Shown here: one piece after another, positions 31,391-40,683 of the stretch
How the letters are laid out: every line of letters starts with the position of its first letter
Numbering within the stretch: position 1 is the first letter of the stretch
Source of the DNA: CAWDMC01 sp963803295
Lineage (GTDB): Bacteria; Acidobacteriota; Terriglobia; UBA7540
DNA length: 64,000 nucleotides
Direction of reading: 5' to 3'
Assembly: GCA_963803295.1 (NCBI GenBank)
Contig: CAWDMC010000009.1
Location: forward strand, 124,001-188,000
Position numbers and translations under genes: made by a program
The notes under the pieces: generated by a model
The model's database searches: none
The model's input: the letters and a program-made list of their open reading frames with translations, nothing else
Told to the model about the DNA's origin: nothing

Positions 31391-34096
31391 ATGGAAAAAT
31401 ACGTTTATTCCTTTGGTGGAGGCAAGGCGGAAGGTAACGGCACTATGAAGGATGTGCTGGGCGGCAAAGGCGCGGGCCTTGCCGAAATGACTAACGCAGG
31501 GCTGCCGGTACCACCAGGCTTCACGGTCGCCACTTCCGGATGCCGCCTTTACTTTGAAAACGGCAACAAAACCCCCCAAAGCATCATTGACGAGTACGAA
31601 AAGGCACTCGATAAACTGGAGAAGCTGCAAAGTCAGAGGCTGGGCGATCCGGAGAAGCCTTTACTGGTTTCGGTGCGCTCTGGCGCCAAGTTCTCCATGC
31701 CGGGAATGATGGACACGATCCTGAACCTCGGTATGAATGATGAGATCGCCGAGGCGTTCGCCGAGAAGGCGGGAAATCCTCGCTGGGCCTATGATAGTTA
31801 CCGTCGCTTCATCCAGATGTTCGGCAATGTGGTGCTCGAAATTCCCAAAGATAGGTTCGAGCATGTGTTTGACGGTCAAAAGAAGAAGCGCAAGGTGAAG
31901 CTGGACACGGAGCTGACCGCCGAAGATCTCAGCGCCGTCATTAGCGGGTACAAGGCGCTGGTGAAAAAGGAGACTGGCAAAGATTTTCCGACTGAGCCGC
32001 GCCAGCAGCTTCAGATGTCTGTTGAAGCCGTCTTCCGCTCTTGGTACAACCCCCGAGCCAAGACCTATCGCCGGCTTAACAAGATCTCAGACGATCTCGG
32101 TACGGCCGTGAACGTCCAGACCATGGTGTTCGGCAACATGGGTGAGACTTCAGGAACGGGTGTGGGCTTTACCCGCAACCCGGCGACTGGCGACAAAGAA
32201 TTTTATGGCGAATTCCTGATGAATGCCCAAGGGGAGGACGTGGTGGCGGGTATTCGGACGCCGGTGCCGATCGTTGGGCTCGAGAAGATCAATGCGGATG
32301 CTTACAACCAACTGCGTGAGATCACCACGCGCCTGGAGAAACACTACAAGGATGTCCAGGATTTTGAGTTCACTATTCAGGAAGGCAAGCTTTACATGCT
32401 GCAAACCCGGAACGGCAAACGTACTGGCCCCGCAGCCGTAAAGATCGCGGTGGACATGGCGAAGGAAGGAATCATTACCTCGGGCGAAGCGGTGATGCGC
32501 GTCGAACCCGAACAGCTCAATCAGTTGCTGCACCCCGTTCTGGATGAATCCAAGCCCGTCAAAGTGCTCGCCACCGGACTCCCTGCTTCGCCCGGTGCCG
32601 CCGTGGGTAAGATTGTCTTCACGGCCGACGAAGCCGTTATTCAGGGCAAGAACAGCCCTGTGATTCTGGTTCGGGCTGAGACAGTCCCCGACGATATCCA
32701 TGGGATGGAAGTGGCGGTGGGGATTCTGACGTCACGTGGCGGTATGACATCGCACGCTGCTGTGGTCACGCGCGGTATGGGTAAGTGTTGCGTTGCAGGC
32801 TGCAGCGCCGCCGACGTCGATGAAAAGAAGAAAGAACTGCGATTCGGTAAGATCACGCTTAAAGAGGGTGACTGGCTCTCGCTTGATGGTTCAACCGGCC
32901 GCGTGATTGAAGGCAAAGTCCCCACCATGGAACCTGACCCGTCGAGCGGCGATTTTGCGGAGTTTATGAAGTGGGCGGACACGCAGCGGACTCTGGGCGT
33001 TCGAGCAAACGCCGATATCCCCCGTGATGCCACGGTGGCCCGTAAGTTTGGTGCTGAAGGAATAGGCCTCTGCCGTACGGAGCACATGTTCTTTGCCCAG
33101 GATCGCTTGCCGCACATGCAGCAGATGATCATGGCCTGTAAGGACACGGCGGATCCCAAGGAGGCTGCGGGCTTCCAGAAGGCGCGGCGAGCTGCTCTCG
33201 CGAAACTGCTTCCAATGCAACGCAAGGACTTTGCTGGACTTTTCAAGGCAATGGACGGCCTGCCGGTGACGATCCGCACTCTCGATCCTCCCCTCCATGA
33301 ATTTCTACCCAAGCGAGAGGAGTTGATGGTCCAGATTGCTGTCCTGCAGGCTCAGAACAAGAAGGGCAAGAAGTTGAACGAGCTGAAGAACCTTTTGGCC
33401 GTAGTCGAGAACTTGCACGAATTCAATCCCATGTTGGGGCTGCGTGGCTGCCGCCTGGGCATTCTCTATCCCGAGATCACCGAGATGCAGGCACGCGCTA
33501 TCTTCGAGGCGGCCTGCGACTGCAAGAAGAAGGGCATCGATGCGAAACCCGAAATCATGATCCCCTTGGTGGGCGAAGTGAAGGAGCTATCTCTTCAAAA
33601 GGAGATCGTGAACCGGGCCGCACAGGACGTGTTCAAGAAACGCGGAGTGGAAGTCCAATACCTTGTCGGGACGATGATCGAGTTACCCGCGGCAGCATTA
33701 TCAGCTGGCGAGATCGCCGGCGAGGCGGAGTTCTTCAGTTTTGGCACTAATGACCTCACCCAAACCACCTTTGGCCTCTCGCGGGACGATTGTGGGAAGA
33801 TCATCAAGTCGTACGTTGAGCAAAAGATATGGGTGGCGGATCCTTTCGCCCAGCTCGATCCGAAGCGCGTCGGCCGACTTCTGAAGCTAGCGACCAAAGA
33901 GGGTCGTGAGGCCCGCGAGAGGCTGAAAGTGGGTATCTGCGGTGAACACGGGGGCGATCCGTCTTCCATCGAGATCTGCGCCGAAGCCGGACTCAACTAC
34001 GTGAGCTGTTCTCCCTACCGCGTTCCGATCGCGCGTCTGGCGGCGGCACAGGCGGCGGTGAAGCAAGGTTCTGCGAAGTCGTACAGCACGGCGTAG
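31391..34096 (+). CDS. ppdK: Pyruvate, phosphate dikinase
   Basis: A 901-residue enzyme that interconverts pyruvate + ATP + Pi and phosphoenolpyruvate + AMP + PPi. The N-terminal ATP-grasp domain has LGGKGAGLAEMTNAGLPVPP and SVRSGAKFSMPGMMDTILNL. The central phosphohistidine domain has the catalytic His in GGMTSHAAVVTRGMGKCC, with the neighbouring Thr. The C-terminal TIM barrel holds RTEHMFF, LRGCRLGI, SFGTNDLTQTTFGLSRDD and the catalytic Cys in YVSCSPYRVPIARLAAAQ. Ribosome binding site AGGAGAG precedes ATG 31391. With the PPi-type phosphofructokinase at 43640-44836 it suggests PPi-linked glycolysis or gluconeogenesis. A strong terminator follows at 34159-34199. Confidence 0.96.
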   Translation: MEKYVYSFGGGKAEGNGTMKDVLGGKGAGLAEMTNAGLPVPPGFTVATSGCRLYFENGNKTPQSIIDEYEKALDKLEKLQSQRLGDPEKPLLVSVRSGAKFSMPGMMDTILNLGMNDEIAEAFAEKAGNPRWAYDSYRRFIQMFGNVVLEIPKDRFEHVFDGQKKKRKVKLDTELTAEDLSAVISGYKALVKKETGKDFPTEPRQQLQMSVEAVFRSWYNPRAKTYRRLNKISDDLGTAVNVQTMVFGNMGETSGTGVGFTRNPATGDKEFYGEFLMNAQGEDVVAGIRTPVPIVGLEKINADAYNQLREITTRLEKHYKDVQDFEFTIQEGKLYMLQTRNGKRTGPAAVKIAVDMAKEGIITSGEAVMRVEPEQLNQLLHPVLDESKPVKVLATGLPASPGAAVGKIVFTADEAVIQGKNSPVILVRAETVPDDIHGMEVAVGILTSRGGMTSHAAVVTRGMGKCCVAGCSAADVDEKKKELRFGKITLKEGDWLSLDGSTGRVIEGKVPTMEPDPSSGDFAEFMKWADTQRTLGVRANADIPRDATVARKFGAEGIGLCRTEHMFFAQDRLPHMQQMIMACKDTADPKEAAGFQKARRAALAKLLPMQRKDFAGLFKAMDGLPVTIRTLDPPLHEFLPKREELMVQIAVLQAQNKKGKKLNELKNLLAVVENLHEFNPMLGLRGCRLGILYPEITEMQARAIFEAACDCKKKGIDAKPEIMIPLVGEVKELSLQKEIVNRAAQDVFKKRGVEVQYLVGTMIELPAAALSAGEIAGEAEFFSFGTNDLTQTTFGLSRDDCGKIIKSYVEQKIWVADPFAQLDPKRVGRLLKLATKEGREARERLKVGICGEHGGDPSSIEICAEAGLNYVSCSPYRVPIARLAAAQAAVKQGSAKSYSTA

Positions 34097-34158
34097 GACT
34101 TTTGCACAGGGTTTTCCACAGCCTTCAAGGTCGCTTGTTTCTCCTGTCGCCTCGCGCT

Positions 34159-34199
34159 AAAAGGCCACGGATTCGAAAAGAGTTCGTGGCCTTTTCTTT
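34159..34199 (+). terminator. Strong rho-independent terminator after ppdK
   Basis: An 11-bp stem, AAAAGGCCACG (34159-34169) with CGTGGCCTTTT (34185-34195), is followed by a T-rich run. The A tract before the stem mirrors the T tract after it, so it can terminate both ppdK and transcripts of the convergent GH57 gene. Confidence 0.85.
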
Positions 34200-34391
34200 T
34201 CTTTGGAATCGAGGCCGAATGCAAGTGGAGTCTTAAGTGGAGATGTGAATAACACGGCGCTCGTTAATAATCAGCTGAATGAGCGCAAAAATTCTTGACC
34301 CCAAGTAAACCGGTGCCGTGGGCGGGTTGTCATTCGGAGGAGTTTCGCCCAGTGGAAATGGCCCGGATGGGCAGATCTGGCGGTGATGTCC

Positions 34392-36563
34392 CTACCACCC
34401 CAGTACCTCAAGCGCCGGCGCGAAGCTGATCCAACCTTCTTGTGGTACGAGCTGGAGGGGGAGTTTGTTTACCCAAAGGGAAACCTGGAAGCGAATGATG
34501 TTATCCGCACAAGTCCCTAGAAGGGCGTAGTCGAGGTGGGTTTCAAATATACGGCCTGTAGCCACCTTTAGCTGACTCCCTAACTTTTCGGGTACCCGGA
34601 CCTTGCGGTCGGCCCTCCAGAATTCCACGTCAACCAACTGACCGTCCTTCACGCTCACGTTGAGCCGGGTACGAGGCTCGCAATTCACGCTGGCGCGGAT
34701 CTCGTATTCAGAGTGCAGCTCCACAAACGACGGCGAAAGGTCAAGTCGGAAGTTCAGGCCATTGTCACCGCTACCATAGTAAAGCGCCTCCACATGATGA
34801 GTGCTGCCGTGCATAGACCCTGACCGTGAGTCCGGGCTGTAAATACCGGCCCCCATCCATTCAAAGTAGTTTGTTATCCTGCCGTCTATGACGGGTGCAA
34901 TGGCAGTCATGGGCGGAATGTTCTGGGCTTGGCCGCGAGGCCGCTTTAGGGGAACCGCAAGATCGTCCGGAGGCTCGCCGCCTAGCAAACGATAGATATT
35001 GCTGAGATGAATGCGGTAGAGTACGTCGAATTCCTCATCCTGATCACTTGAATGCTCAGGCCCGTACCACCAATTCCAGTCGCTGCCTTCGGCGATCCAA
35101 AGTTCCTGAGCCGCCGTCTCGACCTGACTGAGTGAAAGGCCGTCGCGGGTGTGAGCCCGGCTGGCGAAGAAGTCACGTGCGCCGGACAGCAGATCCCACG
35201 CCTTGTTATCTTCTTCTGCTCCGATCCAGACGTCAAAGTTCGAATTGATCCAGGAGCCAGGCACCACATGGGTAAGTGTGCCAGGTTCAACCACACTTAT
35301 AGCCTCGCTGGCAGTCACGGCGCGAAGTTCGGAATCAGCCGCAATCCTTCCATAGAACTGGCGTAAGAATTCACGTCCGTTGCCGGAATAGAACTCCCAG
35401 CAATTCTCGCCATCAAGGATGATTGACACTACCGCGGGTTGATCGCCGGTACTGCGAGCCACCGCGCGAATCCTGTTGTGCAGATCGGCGGCAGCGGCAG
35501 CCGGATCAAGTCGGGAGTACACAAAGCCGATCAAATCTGAAAGCTCATGGTCTCGAAAGTAAATGTGAATTCCTAGATCACCCGACTTAAACCGATGAGG
35601 ACGATAGAGTTCATTGCCGCTTGAAACCGTGCCGTCGGGGTGCCGATAGAAGCCGATCTGACGGGACCGGCCCAGCACGCCTTCATCCGTTGCTACCCAC
35701 CGAAAGCCTTCGGAGGCCGCCAGGTGCAGCACCTCGTTCGAGACACTCCCCTCGCTCGGCCATAACCCTTTCGGGCGCTTTCCGAAAACACGTTCATGCA
35801 ACTGGATGGCGGCGCGCAACTGGTCACGCGCGTCCTCGGGATGACGGAAGACGTACTTAGGCTGCGGAAATCCCGGATGGGATTCAAGGGCCACACGTGT
35901 ATCGCATAACAGCGGCAGGATCGGGTGATAGAAGGGCGAGGTTGAGATCTCGATCTGATCGCCGTCTGTGGCATGTCGGCAAACTTCAAGTGTTGCTTTA
36001 AATATTTCCACTTCTTTGCTTCTGACCAGCTGTTTATCTGCTTCGGAGAATCCGCGCTGCTTGGCGACGAGCCCCTTTATTTCGACGTCCTGGGCCAGGT
36101 AAATCTCGTCGAACCAAGCAAGCTGAGAGATCACCTGTAGGTCTCGGATTTCCTGATTGCTCATCTGTGCGGCTGCCGTCGAGCGCATACCTGCCTGGCG
36201 TACCCGTTCGTCCAGTTCGCGAAATCGCGGATAACGGTCCAGCAGGTTGCGATTGATCTGAAAAGCGGAAGCCAGAAGGTCCTCACGGTCTCCAGATGTC
36301 ATCAACTCGACCGGATTGAAGGTGAGTGTGTAGGCCTTTTCGTTCGCACTTTCATTGGCGTAGTCCTCAATCTGAGCGACCAGGGAGGGCACCATGTTGA
36401 AGGTGATGTGTACAGAAGGGAATTCTTCCAGCATGGCGACCATACCGTAATAATCCTTGAGGGCGTGCAGTCGAACCCAAGGCATGACGTACTGGTCCTG
36501 GGCGAGGTCTTTATAAAAAGGCTGATGCATGTGCCAAAGAAGCATTAAATAGTTCTGTTTCAT
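34392..36563 (-). CDS. Glycoside hydrolase family 57 protein (amylase/glucanotransferase-like)
   Basis: A 723-residue alpha-glucan-active enzyme. Family motifs in order are region 1 LLWHMHQPFYKD near the N-terminus, region 2 around SPFYHPILPLL, region 3 GLWPSEGSVSNE with the nucleophile Glu, and region 4 VATDEGVL with the candidate acid Asp. A further motif SIILDGENCWEFYSGNG matches region 5. A C-terminal beta-rich domain of about 170 residues, as in GH57 amylases with a DUF1926-like extension, ends the protein. No signal peptide is seen, so it is likely cytoplasmic and acts on glycogen or maltodextrin. It is divergent from the Lpt permease gene. Exact specificity (amylase, branching or 4-alpha-glucanotransferase) is not decidable here. 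Confidence 0.88.
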   Translation of the reverse strand: MKQNYLMLLWHMHQPFYKDLAQDQYVMPWVRLHALKDYYGMVAMLEEFPSVHITFNMVPSLVAQIEDYANESANEKAYTLTFNPVELMTSGDREDLLASAFQINRNLLDRYPRFRELDERVRQAGMRSTAAAQMSNQEIRDLQVISQLAWFDEIYLAQDVEIKGLVAKQRGFSEADKQLVRSKEVEIFKATLEVCRHATDGDQIEISTSPFYHPILPLLCDTRVALESHPGFPQPKYVFRHPEDARDQLRAAIQLHERVFGKRPKGLWPSEGSVSNEVLHLAASEGFRWVATDEGVLGRSRQIGFYRHPDGTVSSGNELYRPHRFKSGDLGIHIYFRDHELSDLIGFVYSRLDPAAAAADLHNRIRAVARSTGDQPAVVSIILDGENCWEFYSGNGREFLRQFYGRIAADSELRAVTASEAISVVEPGTLTHVVPGSWINSNFDVWIGAEEDNKAWDLLSGARDFFASRAHTRDGLSLSQVETAAQELWIAEGSDWNWWYGPEHSSDQDEEFDVLYRIHLSNIYRLLGGEPPDDLAVPLKRPRGQAQNIPPMTAIAPVIDGRITNYFEWMGAGIYSPDSRSGSMHGSTHHVEALYYGSGDNGLNFRLDLSPSFVELHSEYEIRASVNCEPRTRLNVSVKDGQLVDVEFWRADRKVRVPEKLGSQLKVATGRIFETHLDYALLGTCADNIIRFQVSLWVNKLPLQLVPQEGWISFAPALEVLGW

Positions 36564-36772
36564 GATTGACTAGCCCTTCCGGGCACTCGTGTTGCCGTCA
36601 AAAGCGGAGACACAACACCCCTTCTGCAATTTCATAGTTCCTCGTGTCCTCTGAAACCTGCTGTGCTAACATTTCAGGTGACGCGCCTTCAGTTTAAAGG
36701 TGCCTATCCGGTTAGTCTAGCGCCCTGGCGGTGCTGGGGCCGCTAACGGGCTTTCACTGGATGCTGCCGGGA

Positions 36773-39127
36773 ATGATGAGGATACTCACCCGCTATATCC
36801 TGCATGAAATATTCTCCCACTCGCTGTTGGGCTTGGTCGTCTTCAGCTTTGTCGTCTACATTCCACGTCTCAGCAGCGTCCTGGAACTCGCCGCGCGTCA
36901 TGCACTTTCCTTTCCCGGCATGATGCTGCTGTTTACGCTCCCAGCACCAGCCATTCTTACCCTCACCCTACCGATGGCAGTGCTGGTAGGCATCTTGCTG
37001 GGACTTGGCCGGATGTCGGCCGATGGCGAAGTTATCGCGGTGCGTGCCTCCGGAATCGGAGTCGCCCAGTTCGTCCGACCGGTGATGATCTATGCCCTGA
37101 TCGGTTGGGGGCTCACCGGTTGGATGAGCCTCGATCTCGCTCCCCGAGCCGCCCGCCACTTCAACCAGATTGAAGCCCAGCTTCGGACCAGTCAGGTACC
37201 CTATCAGATACAGCCCCGCGTATTCATCGAGCAATTTCCCAACCTGTTGCTGTACCTGGAAGACGTCAGGGGCGCGCGCTCTTGGTGGCACGGAGTCTTT
37301 ATCGCCGATAATACGCAGCGTGACGTACCGAAAGTGACGTTAGCGGAAAGTGGAATCCTTGTCAATAATCCGGATTCTTCTGGACTCACACTTCACCTCG
37401 AGCAGGGCGCCACTCACCAAGCCGATCCCGAGCACCCTACTCAGTATAATGTCCAGACCTTCACCGACATGGATATCCCGATTCCGGTGTCGTCGAGCAA
37501 CGCTCCAGCTTCAACGCGTTTTTTGCCCCAGCTCATGACGAATAGGCAGCTCCTCGCCACTGTGCGCGATTCAAGCTCTGCGGCCCGCCAGGATCAGAAG
37601 ACCTTCGAGACTCGGCGGCGAGCGGCGCTCGTCGAGTTAAACTATCGTCTGGCGCTGCCGGTGGCCGCGCTGGTTCTGGCGCTGGTGGGGATCCCGATTG
37701 GTGTCTACACCCGCAAGGGCGGTAAGGGCCTGGGCACGATTCTCGCTGTCTTCCTGGTGTTCCTGTATTACATCCTTATGGCTTTTGGCCTCAGTTTTTC
37801 AAAGCAAGGCCGAGTCAACCCCACCCTGGGAATCTGGCTGGCGAACGGCGTTTTCGCGATAGCGGGCATGCTCATGATCGTTCGAATTCGCCAGTTCCGG
37901 TGGCTCCTGGCGCTGGCAAGAGAGGGGGCCGAGCGCCTTCGCGACGATCTCGTCCGGGCCTGGGGCCGGGGGCGCAGACCCCGGCGGGTCGATCCCGACA
38001 GCGCTCTCCTACGACCGCGTCGCCTCGGTACCCACCTGCTGCAGATTCTCGACCTATACATCATGCGAAGCTGGTGGTTTTACTTCGGCCTGCTGCTGGT
38101 CACCTTTACTGGGATTTACATCATCTTCGACTTCTTCCAACTCCTCGGCGATATTGTACGCAATCACATCCAGGCGCGCGTCGTAGCCGATTACTACCGC
38201 TACCTGATTCCCCAAGTTGTCTACCTGATGCTGCCGGTTGCTGTCCTTGTGGCGACTCTAGCGAGCTTCGGCTTGCTTACCAAGACCAACCAGATCACCG
38301 CAATCAAATCCGCCGGGATCAGCCTGTATCGCACCGCCGTACCGATCTTTGTCACCGCCGCGTTGATGAGCGGGGGTATGTTTATCCTGGCGGATAACTA
38401 TCTGCCCGCGCTGAACCAGCGCCAGGATGCCTATCGGAATGAAATTAAGGGCAAGCCTCCGCAGACCTATTACCGGCCCGATCGCCAGTGGATCTTCGGC
38501 CAGGGCAAGCACATTTACAATTATCGCTTCTTCGATCCCGACCATAACGTTTTCGCCGACATGTCGGTGTTTGAGTTTGAGGGCGCTCATTTTGCGATGA
38601 GCCGCCGGATTTATGCAGGGCGCGCGTTTTGGGAAGACCACATTCACGGCTGGGTTCTGGAGAATGGCTGGGTTCGTGATCTCGATGGTGATCGGGTGAC
38701 GAACTACACGCCTTTCAACGTCGCAACCTTCAAGGAATTAACGGAAGAGCCGCTATACTTCAAGAAAGAGGTGAAGACGAGCGAGCAGATGAGCGTGTTC
38801 GAATTGCGCCGCTACATTCAGGAACTCAGCCAGAGCGGGTTTGATGTGGTGCGACTATCGGTGCAGTTCTATCGCAAGTTCTCCTTCCCACTGATTGCCT
38901 TCGTGATCGCACTCATCGGCGTGCCTTTTTCCTTCTCTGGCGGCAGTAAAGGAGCACTCTCGGGCATTGCCTTGAGCATCGCTATCGCTATCGTCTACTG
39001 GTCGATCTCCAGCCTGTTCGAGCAGATGGGTAATCTGCATCAACTTCCACCCGTGGTCGCCGCCTGGTCACCGGACATTCTGTTCGGTCTGGGTGGCATG
39101 TATCTTGTGGTTCGGGTGAGGACGTAA
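36773..39127 (+). CDS. LptF-LptG fused permease (LPS export ABC transporter)
   Basis: About 784 residues, twice the length of LptF or LptG. The N-terminal unit starts MRILTRYILHEIFSHSLLGL and contains LTLPMAVLVGILLGLGRMSADGE. After a periplasmic domain, its second membrane part has LVALVGIPIGVYTRKGGKG-like text near 37680-37730. A linker (RPRRLGTHLLQ) leads to the second unit, starting LDLYIMRSWWFYFGLLLVTF with LPVAVLVATLASFGLLTKTN and ending ALIGVPFSFSGGSKGALSG. The two halves therefore correspond to two YjgP/YjgQ permeases joined head to tail. They drive LPS extraction with LptB and LptC. The ATG at 36773 fits the family N-terminus; a GTG at 36731 adds 14 residues. Confidence 0.85.
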   Translation: MMRILTRYILHEIFSHSLLGLVVFSFVVYIPRLSSVLELAARHALSFPGMMLLFTLPAPAILTLTLPMAVLVGILLGLGRMSADGEVIAVRASGIGVAQFVRPVMIYALIGWGLTGWMSLDLAPRAARHFNQIEAQLRTSQVPYQIQPRVFIEQFPNLLLYLEDVRGARSWWHGVFIADNTQRDVPKVTLAESGILVNNPDSSGLTLHLEQGATHQADPEHPTQYNVQTFTDMDIPIPVSSSNAPASTRFLPQLMTNRQLLATVRDSSSAARQDQKTFETRRRAALVELNYRLALPVAALVLALVGIPIGVYTRKGGKGLGTILAVFLVFLYYILMAFGLSFSKQGRVNPTLGIWLANGVFAIAGMLMIVRIRQFRWLLALAREGAERLRDDLVRAWGRGRRPRRVDPDSALLRPRRLGTHLLQILDLYIMRSWWFYFGLLLVTFTGIYIIFDFFQLLGDIVRNHIQARVVADYYRYLIPQVVYLMLPVAVLVATLASFGLLTKTNQITAIKSAGISLYRTAVPIFVTAALMSGGMFILADNYLPALNQRQDAYRNEIKGKPPQTYYRPDRQWIFGQGKHIYNYRFFDPDHNVFADMSVFEFEGAHFAMSRRIYAGRAFWEDHIHGWVLENGWVRDLDGDRVTNYTPFNVATFKELTEEPLYFKKEVKTSEQMSVFELRRYIQELSQSGFDVVRLSVQFYRKFSFPLIAFVIALIGVPFSFSGGSKGALSGIALSIAIAIVYWSISSLFEQMGNLHQLPPVVAAWSPDILFGLGGMYLVVRVRT

Positions 39128-39493
39128 CAGTGTCTGGTGAGTTGCTGATGTTCCTCTGCCGCATTCTGAGCGGAAGATTTTCGCCTTCTGCCGATACAAT
39201 AGTACATGGCGAGAGTTGGGCCGACTGTTTTGATCTCGGACGATTGAATCGTCAGTAGATCTCTGTGGCTGGCATTCACGAAAAACATAAAGTATTACTT
39301 GAGAAGTTATGTATTTATAGCCAGGCAACTCGTCTGCTTGTGAGGCGTATCGCCACGTGCCTTAGGGAGCGGTCGAATTGCAGGTAGCTCGTTCCAAAGG
39401 GCAGAGGAGGAACTCGAGATAGTTGCAATTAAGAAATGTAAATACAATAGGATAGATTATGTTATCTAAGATAATGGATTGTAATCCCGGAAA
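39128..39493. other. Intergenic region, AT-rich, no gene seen
   Basis: 366 bases between the convergent Lpt permease and beta-propeller genes. The stretch 39280-39320 and 39420-39480 is markedly AT-rich compared with the surroundings. No convincing coding frame, strong hairpin or known RNA was recognised. Confidence 0.4.
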
Positions 39494-40675
39494 TCAGTTC
39501 TGTACAATCCAGTCTGGAATCTTCACGTCACTCGGACCCTCCCCCACCGGAATCGTTGTGATTAGTACACCCCGACTGTCGGCAAGGCTTTGGGGGTCGG
39601 CCCTCAGAATTGCGAGACTTGAGGCGGTGCCATCCACAACGGCCAGGAATCGTTCGTCGGGCGTCAGGGACATGGCACGAGGTGATGAGCCCATATGGAC
39701 GGAGCCCATCGAGGTGCGATCCTCTACGGCGAACATAGAAATGGAGCCATCTCCGGAGTTGGCAATATAGAGGACGCTCTGGTCACGCCGGATCACCGCC
39801 CCGAAGGGGTTCCGTCCAGTGGTGAGGTTCTGCTCCACGTTATCGTGGAAGGCATCGACAATCACGAGGGTAGCGTTTGTTCCGCTCAACACAAAGATTT
39901 CGCCACCGTCCGGTTTCACCAGCAAACCGGTGGGCGTCACGCCGACCTCGAGATTCGACAGCAGTTGACGTGAGCCAACGTCGATAGAGGAGACCTTCTG
40001 CTCACCTGAGTCGGCGACAAAGACTTTCGAGCTGTCTGGCAGAACGGCGAGCGGCCCAGGCCTTTTGCCGGTTTCGACTGATCCTGAATACCTGCCGGAC
40101 TGCGCCTCGACAAAGAGCAGTTTGTGGGCATTGGGATCCGCTGCGATCAGCGTCTTCCCATCAGGAGTCAGAGCCAGGGCGGTAAGACGGCCCGGAACAT
40201 GCACTCGAGAGATCCTGTCATTGGCGCCGCACTCAATGAAATAAATGCCGTCGCTGCCCGCGATATCGTCAGACCTTTCCAGCAGGTAGGCTTGAGCGCC
40301 GTCCGGCGAGAAGACGAGGCTTCGCGCGGCTCCGCCATTCATCGGCTTGAAGGTGCGGGTGACCTCGAGGGCAGGGTACTCGATGACGTCGATCTTCCCT
40401 GAATTGCCGGTGACGTAGATTTCGTGAGTTCGCGGTCGCAAGGCCAACTGCCGGGGTCCAGGCGATACAGGGATATTCTTCACCACACGGAAGGTGGCAA
40501 GATTCACGACCGCAATGGAGTTGGATTGGGTATTGGCTACGAAGGCCAGGTAAGGCTTGGGTGGTTCGGAAGCTCTTTGGCAGGAACCCGACGAAAGAGC
40601 GGCGGTCAACGCCGGCACCAGAAGCACTGCCCGGATCATCAATGAAGCTTTCTCGCGCCGGATCTTAAGAGGCAT
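39494..40675 (-). CDS. YVTN-type beta-propeller protein, exported
   Basis: About 393 residues. An N-terminal hydrophobic signal (MIRAVLLVPALTAALSSGSC) ends in a Cys that may be a lipidation site, although the box is weak. The rest is a chain of 40-residue beta-propeller repeats: FVANTQSNSIAVVNLATF, IYVTGNSGKIDVIEY, FVADSGEQKVSSIDV, IFVLSGTNATLVIVD, LYIANSGDGSISMF. The pattern is that of YncE/surface-layer YVTN proteins, which form 7-blade propellers in the periplasm or on the surface. Function is unknown. The start used is ATG 40675, nine bases after the stop of the upstream membrane protein, which indicates one operon. Confidence 0.8.
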   Translation of the reverse strand: MPLKIRREKASLMIRAVLLVPALTAALSSGSCQRASEPPKPYLAFVANTQSNSIAVVNLATFRVVKNIPVSPGPRQLALRPRTHEIYVTGNSGKIDVIEYPALEVTRTFKPMNGGAARSLVFSPDGAQAYLLERSDDIAGSDGIYFIECGANDRISRVHVPGRLTALALTPDGKTLIAADPNAHKLLFVEAQSGRYSGSVETGKRPGPLAVLPDSSKVFVADSGEQKVSSIDVGSRQLLSNLEVGVTPTGLLVKPDGGEIFVLSGTNATLVIVDAFHDNVEQNLTTGRNPFGAVIRRDQSVLYIANSGDGSISMFAVEDRTSMGSVHMGSSPRAMSLTPDERFLAVVDGTASSLAILRADPQSLADSRGVLITTIPVGEGPSDVKIPDWIVQN

Positions 40676-40683
40676 GATAGTGG

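Noticed and set aside
29779..39302. Shared 15-base word taaagtattacttga inside glyS (29779-29793) and in the intergenic region at 39288-39302
   Set aside because: AT-rich, no extension on either side and no palindrome, so it is most likely chance in AT-rich patches.
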